A stretch of DNA of 64,000 bases, from the NCBI RefSeq assembly GCF_038443385.1, contig NZ_CP151726.1, positions 1,550,001 to 1,614,000 of the forward strand. The letters run 5' to 3'. A model generated the notes under the pieces. The model saw nothing but the letters and a program-made list of their open reading frames with translations. It was not told the DNA's origin and did no database searches. This document shows positions 1 to 9,225 of the stretch, in pieces; positions within the stretch are counted from its first letter, which is position 1, and every line of letters begins with the position of its first letter. This stretch comes from Stieleria varia (GTDB taxonomy: Bacteria > Planctomycetota > Planctomycetia > Pirellulales > Pirellulaceae). The translations under genes were made by a program, and so were the position numbers.

Positions 1-968
1 TCAGCAGCCGTGCGGTAGTCAACGACGTCCCAAACCAAACCCACCGCACGCATCAAACGAATGGCTTGCCAGGTGATGTCAAACTCCCACCAGTGGTGAC
101 CGTGCTTGGCCATCCGCGGATAAGCGTGGTGATTGTTGTGCCAGCCTTCGCCGTACGCGATGATGGCAACCAGCCAATTGTTTCGGCTATCGTCAGTGGT
201 TTCGTAGTTGCGATATCCCCACATGTGCGACCAACTGTTGACCAACCACGTGGTATGCAAGACGGCGACCAAGCGAACGAACATGGCCCAGACGAGCATG
301 GACCAACCCATCGATGATCCGCCGATCGCGTATCCGATGCCGAACAACGCAAAGCCGACCATGATGTGCAGTGGCAAGAACATCACGTCCAAGAAACGCA
401 TGCCCTTGTCTTTGTACAAATCGGGAACCCAACGCATCAGGTAGCCTTTGCGGTCACCGTTGTGTGTGGGGTAAGCCAGCCAGATCATGTGGCTCCACCA
501 ACCGCCTTCATGTGGCGAGTGAGGATCACCTTCCAAGTCGCTGTGGGCATGGTGCTTGCGGTGGTCAGCCACCCAGTCCAACGCCGAGCCTTCGCCGGCA
601 AGCGTTCCGATGGTGGCAAAGAAATACCGGACCCAACTGTATGTCTTCATGCCGGTGTGCGTGAGCAGTCGGTGATAGCCGAGGCAAATGCCCAAGCTGC
701 CCGTGACCCAGTGCAGGAAGAGAGCGACGCCCAATGCGGTCCAAGTGAATGTGAACGGTGCAGCGGCAAATACGACCACGTGTGCCAAGCCCAGCCAGCC
801 AATGGCCCACCACGACAACACACCCCGCTCGCGACGCTCTTCCCCCGTCGGGTGGGCGTTCTCGGGCAGCTTCTTTTCTTCAATATTTGGATTCACCTGA
901 CGCCCGACGCCGGTCTTTCCTTTCCGGCGTGTCTTTTTGGTTTCAGGTGCTTCGATTACGGTTGCCAT
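1..968 (-). CDS. Acyl-CoA (fatty acid) desaturase, 3' end cut off by window edge
   Basis: Membrane-bound di-iron desaturase that would introduce a double bond into an acyl chain, altering membrane fluidity. Read from the ATG at 968 the chain stays open for 322 codons and runs off the left edge. All three histidine boxes are visible: HRLLTH near residue 98, HRKHH near residue 134 and HNNHH near residue 277, in the order and spacing of the acyl-CoA desaturase family. Hydrophobic stretches near residues 53-95 and 185-225 flank them as expected for the membrane segments. The Lys/Arg-rich N-terminus is probably cytoplasmic. The family is usually 300-400 residues, so only a short tail should be missing. 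Family assignment is firm; substrate is not readable. Confidence 0.93.
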   Translation of the reverse strand, partial: MATVIEAPETKKTRRKGKTGVGRQVNPNIEEKKLPENAHPTGEERRERGVLSWWAIGWLGLAHVVVFAAAPFTFTWTALGVALFLHWVTGSLGICLGYHRLLTHTGMKTYSWVRYFFATIGTLAGEGSALDWVADHRKHHAHSDLEGDPHSPHEGGWWSHMIWLAYPTHNGDRKGYLMRWVPDLYKDKGMRFLDVMFLPLHIMVGFALFGIGYAIGGSSMGWSMLVWAMFVRLVAVLHTTWLVNSWSHMWGYRNYETTDDSRNNWLVAIIAYGEGWHNNHHAYPRMAKHGHHWWEFDITWQAIRLMRAVGLVWDVVDYRTAA

Positions 969-1598
969 CTGGCATTTTCCTTCAAACGAATTTTTCAGGT
1001 GTCGGAGTCCTCGTCGCTCCGAGATGCGAGAATCCTATCGAAATCGCAAGCCCAGACTGTCTCAGGAAATACATAATGATGTAACGGTCCTGTAAAACTC
1101 TGCTTTCCTCCCTCTACGGCGTGGACGAGCCCCCTTCGTGACGAGCCAAAAACAGCCCCTTTTGCCCTTTCCGGGTGCGACAATTCGTTCTCAGCCTTGC
1201 TATCAAGGGCGTATGGCGCCACCGAACTCTTGGTAACACGTCCATGCTAGGCGGGACGTTCTGGATCGCGCCAGTGGCTGATGAATCATCCGGTCGAGCA
1301 GTAATCGTTACAGTCGCATGCAGACGGCCAACTCAACGTGAACGGATCGACCGTCAGAAGCGGCGAGACAGGACGGCTTTCCGGCGGAAAGATCGTACCA
1401 AACCGCTGTACCACTGCCACCGGTGCCGATGATTGAGAATGCCGGCGAGAGTGGACCTGGCGGTCCACTCGACGCTGCGCCGAGCGGAAGGAAATGGAGT
1501 TGTTCGGCGGAACGTTCGACCCTCATTTCCTCTTGATCGAATGGTTTTTCAAACAAGCGATCGGCTGTTATCTCTTGAGATGACGGTCGATCGTTTTT
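969..1598. other. Gene-free gap of about 630 bases
   Basis: The gap lies upstream of the desaturase start (968) and downstream of the phosphofructokinase stop (1599). Short open frames exist on both strands, but none has protein-like composition, a ribosome-binding site or a recognisable motif. No clear terminator hairpin follows the phosphofructokinase gene. The desaturase promoter should be here, but I could not pick it out. Confidence 0.6.
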
Positions 1599-2777
1599 TT
1601 ATTCGGCGTCATCCAAGAACGGATTGGTGTAGCCCGGTGTATCGCCAAGGCAGATCCCCATTCCCCGCGCCGTTTGCACCGTGGAACCGTGCGGATCGAC
1701 TGTGCGAATGTTGTGCACCGCGTCGGCGATCGCCACGCTGGTGATTGCTGGCGGATCACTGCAGACCATTTGACCGAAGCGTTTTTGATAGACCAGACGC
1801 ACCGCGTGGGCTCCGTATTCACTGGACAGCACGCGATCAAATGTTGTGGGGCCGCCGCCACGTTGCAAATGGCCCAAGACGACACAGCGGACGTCTTGCT
1901 CGATCATCTGGCTGAGTTGATCGGTGACGACGTGGCCGATTCCACCCAGTTTGACTTGCAGATTTCCGCCGGAATGAGAGTCCGTGACCATCGCTCCGTC
2001 CGGCAACGTTGCTCCTTCGGCCACCGTGATCAATGTAAAACTTTGTCCCATCTCGGTGCGTTCGCGAATCTTGGCGATGATGTTTTCGTATGTCCAAGCG
2101 ACTTCCGGAATCAGGATCACATCAGCCCCACCGGCGATGCCGCCGTGCAACGCAATCCATCCGGTGTGTCGCCCCATGACTTCCAACACCATCACACGAC
2201 CGTGACTTGCGGCAGTCGTTTGCAGTCGATCCAACGCGTCAGCGCAGCAGAGCACGGCACTGTTGAATCCGAATGTGTAAGCCGTGCATTCCAAGTCGTT
2301 GTCGATGGTTTTGGGGACACCGACAACGGGCAAGCCGGCTTCGTGAAATTGCAACGCCGTCGAGAGCGAGCCATCGCCGCCCACAACGATCAATCCCTCC
2401 AGCTTCAGCGTCTGGATCGTCTGGGCGACTTGCTCGATGAGTTCCGGCATGATCTCGGCTCGCCCGCTGACTCCTGTCCGAGCCCCGAATCGGCCTTTGT
2501 TGGTCGAACCAAGAATCGTGCCGCCCAAGGTCAAGATTGCCGACGTGTTTTCACGGGTCAGCACTTGGTAACGGATCGGATCCACCATGCCTTCGAAACC
2601 GTCGCGAAATCCGACCATGTCATAGCCGAGCCAAAACGCGGTCTTGGTCGCCGCCCGCAAAACTGCATTCAAGCCCGGGCAGTCGCCACCAGACGTCAAG
2701 ATTCCGATCCGCGGACGATCGCCTAAGCGGTCGCGTCCGTAAATATGAATGCCGTTCTCGATCGTTACGTCTAACAC
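1599..2777 (-). CDS. pfkA: 6-phosphofructokinase (PfkA family, ATP type with Lys at the second specificity site)
   Basis: Phosphorylates fructose-6-phosphate to fructose-1,6-bisphosphate in glycolysis; cytoplasmic. The 392-residue chain starts at a GTG (2777). Visible motifs are the N-terminal nucleotide loop GGDCPGLNAV (30-39), GGDGS at 133-137, the catalytic segment PKTIDND at 155-161 with the base Asp159, and MGRHTGW at 201-207. In this superfamily the residue after GGD separates ATP users (Gly) from PPi users (Asp). Here it is Gly, which favours ATP, while the Lys before TIDND is typical of the PPi and group III enzymes rather than of E. coli PfkA. The protein is longer than the 320-residue E. 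coli enzyme. Family certain; phosphoryl donor inferred. Confidence 0.93.
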   Translation of the reverse strand: MLDVTIENGIHIYGRDRLGDRPRIGILTSGGDCPGLNAVLRAATKTAFWLGYDMVGFRDGFEGMVDPIRYQVLTRENTSAILTLGGTILGSTNKGRFGARTGVSGRAEIMPELIEQVAQTIQTLKLEGLIVVGGDGSLSTALQFHEAGLPVVGVPKTIDNDLECTAYTFGFNSAVLCCADALDRLQTTAASHGRVMVLEVMGRHTGWIALHGGIAGGADVILIPEVAWTYENIIAKIRERTEMGQSFTLITVAEGATLPDGAMVTDSHSGGNLQVKLGGIGHVVTDQLSQMIEQDVRCVVLGHLQRGGGPTTFDRVLSSEYGAHAVRLVYQKRFGQMVCSDPPAITSVAIADAVHNIRTVDPHGSTVQTARGMGICLGDTPGYTNPFLDDAE

Positions 2778-2977
2778 GCCAAATCACCATCGGTTACGAA
2801 TGCAGCGTCGGTCATGAATCAAACTGGAACGCCACCAGTCTTGAACAATCATGTCCTTTGCGAAAGGGGGACATGCGAAAAGAGGAGCACGGCTCAAGCT
2901 GTCGACGGCGATGGAGTATAACGTCTCGCACGCTCTCCACCGTTGCATCAAACCCTCGCAATCCGTCGTCACTTTCA

Positions 2978-3823
2978 ATGCCACTGATCCCAATTGAACG
3001 GCCCGACGATCCTCGTTTGCAGCCGTTTCGTGACTTGCAGCATCGTGGGCGCAATGGCGAAATCGCCGCGACGGACCAACTGTTCGTTGTCGAGGGAAAG
3101 TTTCTCACGGAGCGATTGATCCGGTCTGATCACGAACTGCACAGCATCGTCATCGAAACGGGGCGTGAACTCGATGCACTGAAGGATGTTCCGGATTCCG
3201 TTCCCGTGTTCCAGATTCCGAGCAAAGCCATTCGAGAGCTGGTCGGATTTGATTTCCACCGAGGCGTTTTGGCCTCGGGGATTCGCAAGCCGTTTCACTC
3301 GATCGATGAATTACATTTGCCGGATTCCGATTCGAGCGAAGTGCGGTTGTTGTTGGCAGCGATCGGGATTTCTGACAAAGAAAACCTGGGCAGCATGCTC
3401 CGTACAGCCGCAGCATTGGGCGTGAACGAAATCATCCTCGGCCCCGGCACCGTCGATCCGTATTCTCGCCGTGTGATGCGAGTCAGCATGGGGACCGCGT
3501 TGGTGCATCGTTTCTACGAATTGAGTGAACCCGAGGGAAGTTTGCAGTCGCTCATCGGGCGAGGTTTTCGAGTCGTTGCATCGACCCTGGATAGCGATGC
3601 CGCATCGATCCAAACGTGGCGACCAGACGATCGTCCAGTCGTACTGATGGTGGGCAACGAAGCAAATGGATTGCCCGATCGATGGCAGCAATCCGCCAGT
3701 GATCGCGTTCGGATTCCGATGAAACAGTCCACAGACAGTCTAAACGTCGCGGTTGCTGCAGCGATTCTGATGCACACGTGCACGCAATCGTCGCGAAAAC
3801 ACAAGTCCAAGTCGATCGAATAG
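2978..3823 (+). CDS. TrmH/SpoU-family RNA 2'-O-methyltransferase
   Basis: SPOUT-fold methyltransferase that would put a methyl group from SAM on a ribose 2'-OH in tRNA or rRNA. The 281-residue chain has an N-terminal substrate-binding part (about 1-110) and a C-terminal knotted catalytic part. Family motifs: ENLGSMLRTAAALG near residue 130 (conserved Asn and catalytic Arg), VGNEANGLP near 228 and SLNVAVAAAIL near 254. The ATG at 2978 was chosen because homology starts just after it; the frame is open upstream to about 2537, but that part overlaps the start of the divergent pfkA and lacks protein character. The lysine-rich tail may bind RNA. Target nucleotide unknown. Confidence 0.88.
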   Translation: MPLIPIERPDDPRLQPFRDLQHRGRNGEIAATDQLFVVEGKFLTERLIRSDHELHSIVIETGRELDALKDVPDSVPVFQIPSKAIRELVGFDFHRGVLASGIRKPFHSIDELHLPDSDSSEVRLLLAAIGISDKENLGSMLRTAAALGVNEIILGPGTVDPYSRRVMRVSMGTALVHRFYELSEPEGSLQSLIGRGFRVVASTLDSDAASIQTWRPDDRPVVLMVGNEANGLPDRWQQSASDRVRIPMKQSTDSLNVAVAAAILMHTCTQSSRKHKSKSIE

Positions 3824-3832
3824 AATCCTGGT

Positions 3833-4663
3833 ATGAAATTCTCGATCCGCATGTTGCTCGCCGTCACGCTTCTGATCGCGCTGGTCATTGTGCTCGTTCG
3901 TGCGTACTCGTCCCTTGCCTATGAAGACGCCAAGCTCCAGCAGACGATCGCCCAAACGGAGACGCTCAAAGCGAGGTTGAGCGTATATTCCCTTTCTTTC
4001 GAGCAAGTGCAGCAGTACCAGGCTGACGAGTTGAAAGTGGCCTCCGCGATTCACGATCGTGCGGTCAGCCATTTTCGAGACTTGCAGGAACAGTATCGCG
4101 TGATCAAACCGAAAGACGACGACACGTTTTCTTGCCGACTGGTTCCCGAGTTGGATTCGGATGACCCAGGGTACTCCCGCGTCACCTACCGATTGCACGT
4201 GCCGAAGAATCGCAAGGTTTGGCTCAAATCCTGTGTGACCCGTCCGGGAGTCTATGGCTATCATTTGCGCAGCACAAAGGATTTTCCCGAAGTGTTGCGT
4301 GTGGCATCGATTTCACCTGCTGGCCCATTCGAAACACAACTTGAACCAGGGTTTCACACGCTGACGCTGCGATATTCGCGATCCGATCAAGCAGACGGGC
4401 TAGTGAGCCTATTGCTGGACGAGGCGATTCTGTACCAGGCGAGTCTTTCCTCTGAGTCATTCCGATACAGCGGAGCGTCCTACACCAGTCCAAGAACGCA
4501 GTACGATCTTGGAAAGGATCAATTGCTGCCATGGCTGGTTTCGTTGAGACTGAAAAAAGAGGTTCCCGGTCAGACGTCGGAGGATGTCGAGTCGACGCAC
4601 TTTTGGCTGGACGATAAGTCGTCGGCGTATGAACCTTTTCCATCATCTGTCGACAGCGAGTGA
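3833..4663 (+). CDS. Membrane-anchored protein of unknown function (first of a tandem pair)
   Basis: I do not recognise the family. The 276 residues open with a positively charged start and a strongly hydrophobic segment (about residues 7-24), then a coiled-coil-like stretch (33-60), then a mixed alpha/beta region predicted outside the cytoplasm. It begins 9 bases after the methyltransferase stop, so co-transcription is likely. The next gene has the same design (short N-terminus, one membrane helix, coiled coil, soluble domain ending near 290 residues), and both contain a GYRSSG/RYSGAS-like Ser-Gly-Tyr segment, so the two look like diverged tandem duplicates. Function cannot be stated. Confidence 0.75.
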   Translation: MKFSIRMLLAVTLLIALVIVLVRAYSSLAYEDAKLQQTIAQTETLKARLSVYSLSFEQVQQYQADELKVASAIHDRAVSHFRDLQEQYRVIKPKDDDTFSCRLVPELDSDDPGYSRVTYRLHVPKNRKVWLKSCVTRPGVYGYHLRSTKDFPEVLRVASISPAGPFETQLEPGFHTLTLRYSRSDQADGLVSLLLDEAILYQASLSSESFRYSGASYTSPRTQYDLGKDQLLPWLVSLRLKKEVPGQTSEDVESTHFWLDDKSSAYEPFPSSVDSE

Positions 4664-4667
4664 ATTG

Positions 4668-5546
4668 ATGCCACGCAAGCCATTCATTCCAAAGTTACTT
4701 AGCATTGCCGTGACGGTCATTATCGTTGTGATACTGCTTTGGTTCACTGTCGACTTAGTCCAGCAGCGAAAGGAACGTTCGAACCAATTGGCTATCGCGG
4801 TACAAGAACGGGATCGGTTCCAAGTGTTGGTCGAACACACCGAGAGCCAAAGAGAGAAGTTACAATTAATCCAGAAAGACGTCTTGCAGTGTCTTCGTTG
4901 CTGCCAGACTGCGGACGAGATTCCTTTCCTGGGCGGCAATCACCTCGCTGTGCAGTCAGACGGCGAAACGGTCGTTTTCTATGTTCCATCTGGCAGCCAC
5001 GAATTGACGGTGCGCTTCGTCTGGGGAGATGATCAGGATGTTCAAGACTGGAAGTCCAACGACGACGGCGAGTTGCCCGAGACGCTGCAGCAATCTACCG
5101 AGACGATTCCCTTGATCGCTGAGTCAGGCTATCGGTTTCAAGTGGACCTGGATCGCAAATCCAGCAGCGTTCGTTGGACGTTGGCCAGCAATCATGCTGA
5201 GTTCCAGCCAAAGTCCTGCACGGTTTTTGAGTCAGGGTACAGAAGCTCAGGGTCGAGCTACGGTGGGCATGAGCAATTCATGGTTCCCAATCAGTTGCGC
5301 CGTTATTGGAATGACGAAGACCTGAAGTTGATCGAATCACCTGATCCGTCGACACTGCTCAGTACAACCTTCAGGGGAAAGCTGGATGATCAGCCCGTCA
5401 GCATGGTCGCCAAGCTTTCTCTAAAGAGCGACACGCCAGTCAGCGTTCCGTGGCAGTTGTACCACCGAGTGGTTCAGAAAAAGATCGAGCAGCTCGCCTT
5501 GCCCTATCAAGGCGATGGCGCGATTTATCTGAAGCCAAAGCCATGA
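4668..5546 (+). CDS. Membrane-anchored protein of unknown function (second of a tandem pair)
   Basis: 292 residues from the ATG at 4668, four bases after the previous stop. An Arg/Lys-containing start is followed by one membrane helix (about residues 8-30) and a heptad-rich stretch (32-70), then a soluble domain with a CLRCC cysteine cluster near residue 75. Layout parallels the preceding gene, so the two probably work together or replaced one another. A start further upstream (4584) would overlap the previous gene by 80 bases and is less likely. No domain recognised. Confidence 0.75.
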   Translation: MPRKPFIPKLLSIAVTVIIVVILLWFTVDLVQQRKERSNQLAIAVQERDRFQVLVEHTESQREKLQLIQKDVLQCLRCCQTADEIPFLGGNHLAVQSDGETVVFYVPSGSHELTVRFVWGDDQDVQDWKSNDDGELPETLQQSTETIPLIAESGYRFQVDLDRKSSSVRWTLASNHAEFQPKSCTVFESGYRSSGSSYGGHEQFMVPNQLRRYWNDEDLKLIESPDPSTLLSTTFRGKLDDQPVSMVAKLSLKSDTPVSVPWQLYHRVVQKKIEQLALPYQGDGAIYLKPKP

Positions 5547-5630
5547 AGTGAGCCGTCAGGGCGAAAGCCTGGGTTCTGTCGGGGCAGGTCAATGATTGGG
5601 AATGGCAAAACGCTTGACGGGGCACGCTAT

Positions 5631-5676
5631 CGACTTGGAAAGTCGAGCGACGATTGTCGTTCGACTTTCCAAGTCG
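5631..5676. repeat. 20-bp-arm palindrome between convergent genes
   Basis: Arms 5631-5650 and 5657-5676 are complementary at 19 of 20 positions (the exception would be a G-U pair) around a 6-base loop. It sits between the stop of the + strand unknown (5546) and the stop of the - strand PQQ protein (5761). There is no T-run, so it is not a typical intrinsic terminator, though it could end transcription from both sides or be a REP-like element. Confidence 0.75.
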
Positions 5677-5741
5677 AAAACGAACGCCGCCATCCGCCCA
5701 AACACAAACCATACGCCTTGCTTTTCGACCGCTGGATGCCA

Positions 5742-5764
5742 GGAATTCTGGCGAATCCCATTAC
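5742..5764. repeat. Dispersed repeat, copy 1 (core TCTGGCGAATCCCATTAC)
   Basis: The 23-base sequence is identical to 23858-23880 and differs by one base from 48445-48467. Here it touches the stop codon of the - strand PQQ protein, so the TAA of that gene is part of the repeat. Confidence 0.85.
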
Positions 5765-7341
5765 GGCCCGATGCAAATCAAATGTCGGATGGTGTGTGCG
5801 AATACGCGGCCATCGGCAAAGGTCAAACCAGCTCGGTTGAAACTTTGACCGACTGGGCCAAGGTCATTGATCGCCAAGATCGCGTTCTCGTCCCACTCGG
5901 GTGCACTCGCATTGAGCACATAAACCGTTCCGTTCATGATCGGAACGTACAGGTGATTGCCGATGGCTGTCGGAATCTGTGATGCATGATGTCCCCATCC
6001 GGTCCCCTGGGAACGAGCGTCGCCCATCACGATGTGTCCTCGCGAATTTCGCATTTCGTTGGGAACGAAGCACCATTTTTCAATCGGCAATTGCTCCGGT
6101 GGTTTGCGGAAAGACTTGAGCAGTTCCGCAACCACATCGCTGTTCATTTGCTCGGGGCCCCAGAGCAATTGATCGTTGTCGTTACCTGCCACTCGTTTCA
6201 GCTGCACCGGCAACTGCAGGTATTCGACTTTCCCCGTCACGACATTGACGCGCCCGAGATAGGGGCGTGAGTAACTGCGAAAGTAATGGTGGTCACCCAC
6301 GAGCAAGTTCGACTGCTGAATGATCGCCCGCTTGTTCTTTGGTGGCGGCAATTGCTCGGCGACTGTCTCCCATTTTCCGTTGTCATACCGGCGGACAGCG
6401 ACATCCGACAAGAACGAAACCGATCGCGAGACCTTTCCCGTGTGGGCATCGATCCACAAGTGTTGGTCGTCGTGGAAGACCAAGACTTGATCGCCGTCGA
6501 TGTTCATTGTCATCGTGCTCATGAACCCGGGCAGCGGCAGCGTCCAAAGGGTCTTTCCGTTGGTCGCATCGACCATCGAGATGCCTTCGGGTTTCTCTGG
6601 CGGCGCGTGACCACCTCCCCGCCCCACCACGATCAAGTTGCGTCCATCACTGAGCGTTTGCGGTAGCGGGATGCAGCCCATGTTGACGCCGCAGGTGGTG
6701 GTCCATTGAATCTTGCCGGTGGACATCTCCAGGGCTTGCAGTTGCGTCCATCGCTCGACCGGTTCGTGCTCATGCTCGTGAGTGAAGTTGCCTGTCGCAT
6801 CGGGCATGTAATGTTGCCGGATGAAAACGACATTTCCATCGACCATGAACGGCATCGTCCGTCCGACGGGCATCGCATCGAGCGACCAAAGCTCGGTACC
6901 CTCCAAATCAAAGCACGTGATTCGGCCCGATGCGTTGAAGAAACAAACGTGTTGCCCGTCGGTCACCGGCGGCGGTGCGGAACTATCGCTGAAACAACCC
7001 GAGAGCCGTAAAGGATGCCGAGCTTTGATCACGCGTGTCCACAGCGTTTCTCCCGTTTGTGAGTCGCAGCACCACGCGACGATGTCTTGGCCGAGAGCCG
7101 AGTCTTGATCTACCTCCGCCATGGTGGTGAAAAACAATCGGTCTTCTGATAACGCGACGTTGCTTTGTCCGGTCTCCGGCAACGTTTTGGTCCAAGCGAT
7201 GTTCTCATTCCGCACAACGCTCCATTGGACGGGAGCCGTAAAGGATTGTTCACGGGCGGGGCCGTCATCGCCATGAGACATGGTCGTCACGGATAGCCAG
7301 ACGCAGAGAATCAATGGAAGTGCGCGCATGGAAAGTCTCAT
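5761..7341 (-). CDS. Secreted PQQ-type beta-propeller protein
   Basis: 526 residues with a signal peptide (basic start, hydrophobic core to about residue 20, cut near the SHG-D boundary). The rest has repeated blades of the quinoprotein/BamB type: D-x-x-T/S-G-x-x-x-W motifs such as DSQTGETLW, MSTGKIQW, DATNGKTLW and DAHTGKVSRS. Such propellers either bind PQQ in dehydrogenases or act as scaffolds. No Ca/PQQ-binding catalytic set was identified, so a scaffold or unknown periplasmic role is more cautious. The start is the ATG at 7341, since the upstream TTG (7359) only adds six residues before the signal peptide. The stop lies inside a dispersed repeat. A second propeller protein occurs at 59500. 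Confidence 0.85.
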   Translation of the reverse strand: MRLSMRALPLILCVWLSVTTMSHGDDGPAREQSFTAPVQWSVVRNENIAWTKTLPETGQSNVALSEDRLFFTTMAEVDQDSALGQDIVAWCCDSQTGETLWTRVIKARHPLRLSGCFSDSSAPPPVTDGQHVCFFNASGRITCFDLEGTELWSLDAMPVGRTMPFMVDGNVVFIRQHYMPDATGNFTHEHEHEPVERWTQLQALEMSTGKIQWTTTCGVNMGCIPLPQTLSDGRNLIVVGRGGGHAPPEKPEGISMVDATNGKTLWTLPLPGFMSTMTMNIDGDQVLVFHDDQHLWIDAHTGKVSRSVSFLSDVAVRRYDNGKWETVAEQLPPPKNKRAIIQQSNLLVGDHHYFRSYSRPYLGRVNVVTGKVEYLQLPVQLKRVAGNDNDQLLWGPEQMNSDVVAELLKSFRKPPEQLPIEKWCFVPNEMRNSRGHIVMGDARSQGTGWGHHASQIPTAIGNHLYVPIMNGTVYVLNASAPEWDENAILAINDLGPVGQSFNRAGLTFADGRVFAHTIRHLICIGP

Positions 7342-7431
7342 GGGAAACGATGTTATCAACTGGACTGCCCAAAGTTTGGTGTTGACATTGTTTCTTCAGT
7401 CCATGTTTTTGTTCCATGCATCGCAATCAAA

Positions 7432-7504
7432 GTGAGCCTCAGGCGCTAGCCGTGGGCCGGCACCACAATCCGCCTCAGGCCCACGGCTAGCGCCTGAGGC
7501 TCAC
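7432..7504. repeat. Large perfect palindrome, GCTAGCC family, copy 1
   Basis: Arms 7432-7458 and 7478-7504 are perfectly complementary over 27 bases with a 19-base loop. The core GGCGCTAGCC recurs in the palindrome at 53440-53518, and a variant (GGCGTTAGCC) at 21393-21450. It lies between the PQQ gene start and the citrate synthase stop, so it may end the citrate synthase transcript or be a REP-like mobile palindrome. Confidence 0.88.
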
Positions 7505-7609
7505 TGGGGCCACCAGCTGCGCCGGCAGTAGGGACATAAACTTGCGCAAACCCAAAAGACACAACACCAAACCTTGAGCAGTCCAGCACGAGCCCATGCT
7601 GTGGGCGTC

Positions 7610-8926
7610 TCAGCGTTTTTCGACCGGGATGACTTCGCGGAGTTGTTGTCCGGTGTAGATCTGGCGTGGTCGGTTGATCCGTGTGGCGGGATTGGCGTGC
7701 ATTTCCATCCAGTGAGCCAGCCAGCCGGGCAGGCGTCCGATGGCGAACAACACGGTGAACATCTGCACGGGAATGCCGATCGCTCGGTAGATCACTCCCG
7801 AGTAAAAGTCAACGTTGGGATACAGCTTACGCTCGATGAAGTAGTCGTCCTTGAGCGCGACGTCTTGCAGTTCCTGAGCGACCTCAAAGAGCGGATCATC
7901 CAGATTCAGCTTCTTGAGCAATTTGTCACAGCAGGTGCGGATGATTTTGGCGCGGGGGTCAAAGTTTTTGTAGACGCGGTGACCGAATCCCATCAGCCGG
8001 AACCCGTTCTTCTTGTCCTTGGCCATGTCCACGTATTTCTTGACGTTGCCACCGTCGGCCGCGATCTGTTCCAGCATGTTCACGCATGCTTCGTTGGCTC
8101 CACCGTGCAGCGGCCCCCACAGGGCGCCGATTCCGGCAGAGATCGATGCGAACAGGTTTGCATTGCTGCTGCCGACCATGCGAACGGTCGATGTGCTGCA
8201 ATTCTGTTCGTGATCGGCGTGGACGATCAACAACAGGTTCAGGGCTTCGGCAAAATCGGGGTCGACGCAGTATTCGTTCGCGGGGGTTGCGAACATCATG
8301 TGCAAGAAATTCTCGCAGTAGTCGAGTTGGTTGTTGGGGTACATGAACGGCTGCCCCATCGATTTTTTGTAGCTGTACGCTGCAATCGTGGGCAGCTTGG
8401 CCAGCAATCGATACATCGAGATTTCGACTTGTTTGGGATCATTCAGATCCATCGAGTCTTGATAGAACGTCGAGAGGGCACCGACCACGCTGCTGAGGAT
8501 CGCCATGGGGTGGGCGTCGCGTGGGAATCCGTTGTAAAACGATCGCATGTCCTCGTGGATCATGGTGTGATCGCGAATTCCGCAGCGAAACACCGACAAC
8601 TTGTCAGCCGAGGGGAGTTCGCCGTACATCAGCAGATAGGCGACTTCGATAAAATCACAGTTGGCGGCCAAATCCTCGATGGCGTAACCGCGATAACGAA
8701 GGATGCCTTGTTCGCCGTCCAGGAAGGTGATCGCACTACGGGTGCTGCCCGTGTTCACAAAACCTTCATCCAGAGTCACCAAGCCGGTTTGTTGACGCAG
8801 AGAGCTGATGTCGATGCCACGTTCGCCTTCGGTTCCTTCAACCACAGGCAATTCGATGTCTTGATCGTCATATCGAATCCGCATCGAGTCGACGTTTTGA
8901 AGTTCCAAATTGAGAGACTCGCTCAT
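7610..8926 (-). CDS. gltA: Citrate synthase, type I
   Basis: Condenses oxaloacetate and acetyl-CoA to citrate, the entry step of the TCA cycle; cytoplasmic. 438 residues, close to the about 430 of proteobacterial GltA. Family signatures include DEGFVNTGSTRSAITFLDG near residue 53, GILRYRGY near 72, LLIVHADHEQNCSTSTVR near 230 and GFGHRVYKNFDPRA near 300, which carry the conserved active-site His and Arg residues. The ATG at 8926 is followed directly by family-like sequence. The gene stands alone, with 299 bases to the next gene upstream and a large palindrome downstream. Confidence 0.96.
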   Translation of the reverse strand: MSESLNLELQNVDSMRIRYDDQDIELPVVEGTEGERGIDISSLRQQTGLVTLDEGFVNTGSTRSAITFLDGEQGILRYRGYAIEDLAANCDFIEVAYLLMYGELPSADKLSVFRCGIRDHTMIHEDMRSFYNGFPRDAHPMAILSSVVGALSTFYQDSMDLNDPKQVEISMYRLLAKLPTIAAYSYKKSMGQPFMYPNNQLDYCENFLHMMFATPANEYCVDPDFAEALNLLLIVHADHEQNCSTSTVRMVGSSNANLFASISAGIGALWGPLHGGANEACVNMLEQIAADGGNVKKYVDMAKDKKNGFRLMGFGHRVYKNFDPRAKIIRTCCDKLLKKLNLDDPLFEVAQELQDVALKDDYFIERKLYPNVDFYSGVIYRAIGIPVQMFTVLFAIGRLPGWLAHWMEMHANPATRINRPRQIYTGQQLREVIPVEKR

Positions 8927-9225
8927 CAGGGATTCCAGGAGGGTGCGCGATCGGTATTCAATGAACGGAGTGACTGTGGGTGCCGGAGGCGAGTCGCTCC
9001 ACGGATGGTGACAGTTTCTGCAGGGAAATCTCGCAAGAAAACGGGAATTCCAGGGCTGCCCAAGACGTCAATCCGCCTGAACGACCGCCGGGCAAGCGAT
9101 CCAGTACAGTGTCCCGATCAGTGTAGCGATCCGTCACCCCAGCGGCAATCAGCGACCACTGATTCTCGTTGCACCGGAATCCGGCGTTCCGGCACACCGG
9201 CGTGCGTCGCCCCTGTGCCCCCGCG

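Noticed and set aside
366-1076. 236-codon open frame on the + strand
   Set aside because: Antisense to the desaturase, whose three histidine boxes are intact on the other strand.
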